From positions 5,530,001-5,594,000 of the forward strand of contig NZ_CP109598.1 in NCBI RefSeq assembly GCF_036327775.1: a DNA stretch of 64,000 bases, read 5' to 3'. The stretch comes from Streptomyces sp. NBC_01498 (GTDB taxonomy: Bacteria; Actinomycetota; Actinomycetes; Streptomycetales; Streptomycetaceae). Of the stretch, positions 62,585 through 64,000 are shown one piece after another (the stretch's first letter is position 1; each line of letters opens with the position of its first letter). The notes under the pieces are model-generated. The model was not told the DNA's origin. It made no database searches and worked only from the letters and a program-made list of their open reading frames with translations. Position numbers and translations under genes: made by a program.

Positions 62585-63796
62585 ATGCCGTTGACCCCCG
62601 AGGACGTGCGGAACAAGCAGTTCACGACCGTCCGGCTCCGCGAAGGCTACGACGAGGACGAGGTCGATGCCTTCCTAGACGAGGTCGAGGCCGAACTGAC
62701 GCGCCTGCTTCGTGAGAACGAGGACCTGCGCGCCAAGCTGGCCGCCGCCACGCGTGCCGCCGCGCAGAACCAGCAGCAGCAACAGCAGCAGGGGATGCGT
62801 AAGCCGCCCGAGCAGCAGGAGCGACCCGGCGCGCCCGTCCCCGCCGCCATATCGGGACCGCCTGTCCAGCAGGGCCCCCCGCAGATGGGCCAGCCGCAGC
62901 TGCCCGGTGGCCCCCCGCAGCTTCCCGCCGGCCCCGGCGGTCACGGCCCCGGCCCCGGTGGACACCCCGGTCACGGCCCCGGTCCCCAGGGACAGCACGG
63001 CCCCGGCCCCATGCAGGGACAGATGCAGGGCCAGATGCAAGGGCAGATGCAGGGCGGCCCCATGCAGGGACAGATGCAGGGGCAGATGCCCGGCCAGATG
63101 CAGGGCGGCCCCATGGGCGGTCCGATGGGTGGACCGATGGGCGGCCCCATGGGGCACGGCCCCGGCCCCGGTCAGGGCGGTCCCGGCGGCGACAGCGCCG
63201 CGCGTGTGCTCTCGCTGGCCCAGCAGACCGCCGACCAGGCGATCGCGGAGGCCCGGTCCGAGGCCAACAAGATCGTCGGTGAGGCACGCAGCCGCGCCGA
63301 GGGTCTGGAGCGGGACGCCCGTGCGAAGGCGGACGCCCTGGAGCGGGACGCGCAGGAGAAGCACCGCGTCGCGATGGGCTCCCTGGAGTCCGCGCGGGCG
63401 ACGCTGGAACGCAAGGTCGAGGATCTGCGCGGCTTCGAGCGCGAGTACCGGACACGGCTGAAGTCGTACCTGGAGAGCCAGCTCCGTCAGCTGGAGACCC
63501 AGGCCGACGACTCGCTGGCCCCGCCGCGTACGCCGGCCGCGGCCTCACTGCCGCCGTCGCCGTCCATGGCACCGGCCGGTGCGGGCGCGATGGGGCACAC
63601 CATGGGCGGCAACCCGTCCATGGGCGGCGGCCACGGGCCCTCGGGCGGACCGTCGTACGGGAACCAGCAGCAGATGTCCCCGGCGATGACCCAGCCGATG
63701 GCACCGGTCCGGCCGCAGGCGCCGCAGCCCATGCAGCCGATGCAGCAGGCTCCGTCGCCGATGCGCGGGTTCCTGATCGACGAGGACGACAACTGA
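62585..63796 (+). CDS. divIVA: Polar growth protein DivIVA
   Basis: The 403-residue coiled-coil protein marks hyphal tips and recruits the apical growth machinery; it is essential in Streptomyces. The membrane-binding N-terminal domain begins PLTPEDVRNKQFTTVRLREG and continues into the first coil (EVDAFLDEVEAELTRLLREN). A 130-residue Gln/Gly/Pro/Met-rich linker (about 65-205) with MQGQMQGQ repeats separates it from the second coiled coil (SAARVLSLAQQTADQAIAEA onward), and a low-complexity tail ends RGFLIDEDDN. ATG 62585 follows AGGTGAAGAAG. The last gene of the cluster; a strong terminator follows. Confidence 0.97.
   Translation: MPLTPEDVRNKQFTTVRLREGYDEDEVDAFLDEVEAELTRLLRENEDLRAKLAAATRAAAQNQQQQQQQGMRKPPEQQERPGAPVPAAISGPPVQQGPPQMGQPQLPGGPPQLPAGPGGHGPGPGGHPGHGPGPQGQHGPGPMQGQMQGQMQGQMQGGPMQGQMQGQMPGQMQGGPMGGPMGGPMGGPMGHGPGPGQGGPGGDSAARVLSLAQQTADQAIAEARSEANKIVGEARSRAEGLERDARAKADALERDAQEKHRVAMGSLESARATLERKVEDLRGFEREYRTRLKSYLESQLRQLETQADDSLAPPRTPAAASLPPSPSMAPAGAGAMGHTMGGNPSMGGGHGPSGGPSYGNQQQMSPAMTQPMAPVRPQAPQPMQPMQQAPSPMRGFLIDEDDN
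63011..63151 (+). repeat. Met-Gln-Gly and Met-Gly-Gly repeats in divIVA
   Basis: From 63011 the DNA repeats ATGCAGGGNCAG in 12-bp units, changing to ATGGGCGGNCCN units near 63111. The array encodes the MQGQ and MGGP segments of the DivIVA linker and is in frame throughout. Confidence 0.9.
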
Positions 63797-63840
63797 CGGG
63801 TGGCGGGCGCGGGAGTCGCGCACAGCCGTCGGCAGGCTGA

Positions 63841-63880
63841 AAGGGCCGGGCCCGGGGTTCACACCCCGGGCCCGGCCCTT
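63841..63880 (+). terminator. Terminator of the dcw cluster after divIVA
   Basis: The arms 63841-63858 and 63863-63880 form a perfect 18-bp stem with a TCAC loop, followed by TTTGCG, 44 bp after the divIVA stop. Two further hairpins lie downstream: an 8-bp stem at 63933-63955 and a 6-bp stem at 63960-63974. No gene is supported from 63797 to the window end. Confidence 0.9.
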
Positions 63881-64000
63881 TGCGTTGCCGCTGTGCCGCT
63901 GCGCGGGCCTGTTTCCCTGCCCGCCCCTTCCCGGCCCGGGTCTCCGCCCCGGGCCCCGTACGGCCTTCGGCCGTGCCCTCACACGCCGGGCGGGCCGACT

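Noticed and set aside
63011..63151. CRISPR-like or mobile repeat
   Set aside because: The repeats are in frame inside divIVA and encode its known type of linker.

Overview
The window is a chromosomal segment of a Streptomyces-type actinomycete. The DNA is very GC rich, GTG and TTG starts are frequent, and the gene order is the one I remember for the S. coelicolor region running from a PimB-like glycosyltransferase through glkA, pfkA, the thi genes and metF to the ftsZ-divIVA division cluster. It is core genome: I see no tRNA, rRNA, insertion sequence, prophage or CRISPR array. About 55 protein genes are supported.

Layout. 1-5000: lipid and envelope metabolism (GT87 membrane glycosyltransferase cut by the window edge, PimB-like GT4 mannosyltransferase, long-chain acyl-CoA ligase). 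5100-10500: metallophosphoesterase, an SRPBCC protein coupled to an ArsA-like ATPase, a DUF5304-like protein, glucokinase, and an endonuclease/exonuclease/phosphatase-fold protein. 10600-16450: alpha/beta hydrolase, PlsC acyltransferase, a LuxR-type two-component system and phosphofructokinase. 16650-20500: the fused anthranilate synthase trpEG behind a complete trp attenuator, divergent from class II DAHP synthase. 20500-23300: bacterioferritin-associated ferredoxin, bacterioferritin, a molybdopterin oxidoreductase and endonuclease IV. 23300-31850: a PASTA serine/threonine kinase, thiO-thiS-thiG behind a TPP riboswitch, a ferredoxin-reductase-like flavoprotein, an Rv2175c-like DNA-binding protein, thiE and metF. 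31900-44750: membrane and accessory genes, including a MoxR-DUF58-transglutaminase operon and a beta carbonic anhydrase. 45150-63880: the dcw cluster (rsmH, ftsL, ftsI, murE, murF, mraY, murD, ftsW, murG, ftsQ, ftsZ, pgeF, ylmE, sepF, ylmG, divIVA), ending in an 18-bp terminator stem.

How the genes work together. The dcw genes build the lipid II precursor (murE, murF, murD, mraY, murG), carry out septal synthesis (ftsW, ftsI, ftsL, ftsQ), form the Z-ring (ftsZ, sepF) and mark the growing pole (divIVA). Most junctions are 4-bp start/stop overlaps, so translation is coupled; murC, mraZ, ftsA and ddl are absent. The distal part of the window corresponds, from memory, to the M. tuberculosis Rv2145c-Rv2188c neighbourhood (wag31, ftsZ, metF, Rv2175c, pknL, aroG, an acyltransferase, an ArsA-like ATPase, an SRPBCC protein, fadD15, pimB'), which suggests an old actinobacterial cell-envelope neighbourhood.

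Points of most interest: a leaderless trp leader peptide with three consecutive Trp codons; a phosphofructokinase whose donor-site residues look like those of the pyrophosphate-dependent type; an ArsA-like ATPase with arginine in place of the P-loop lysine; short in-frame tandem repeats that lengthen protein ends (ThiS, trpEG, the response regulator, DivIVA) or fall exactly on a stop codon (acyl-CoA ligase); and many promoters whose -10 box lies 6-8 nt before the start codon, indicating leaderless mRNAs. I found no convincing wholly new system; the candidates below are regulatory or protein-level oddities in conserved genes.
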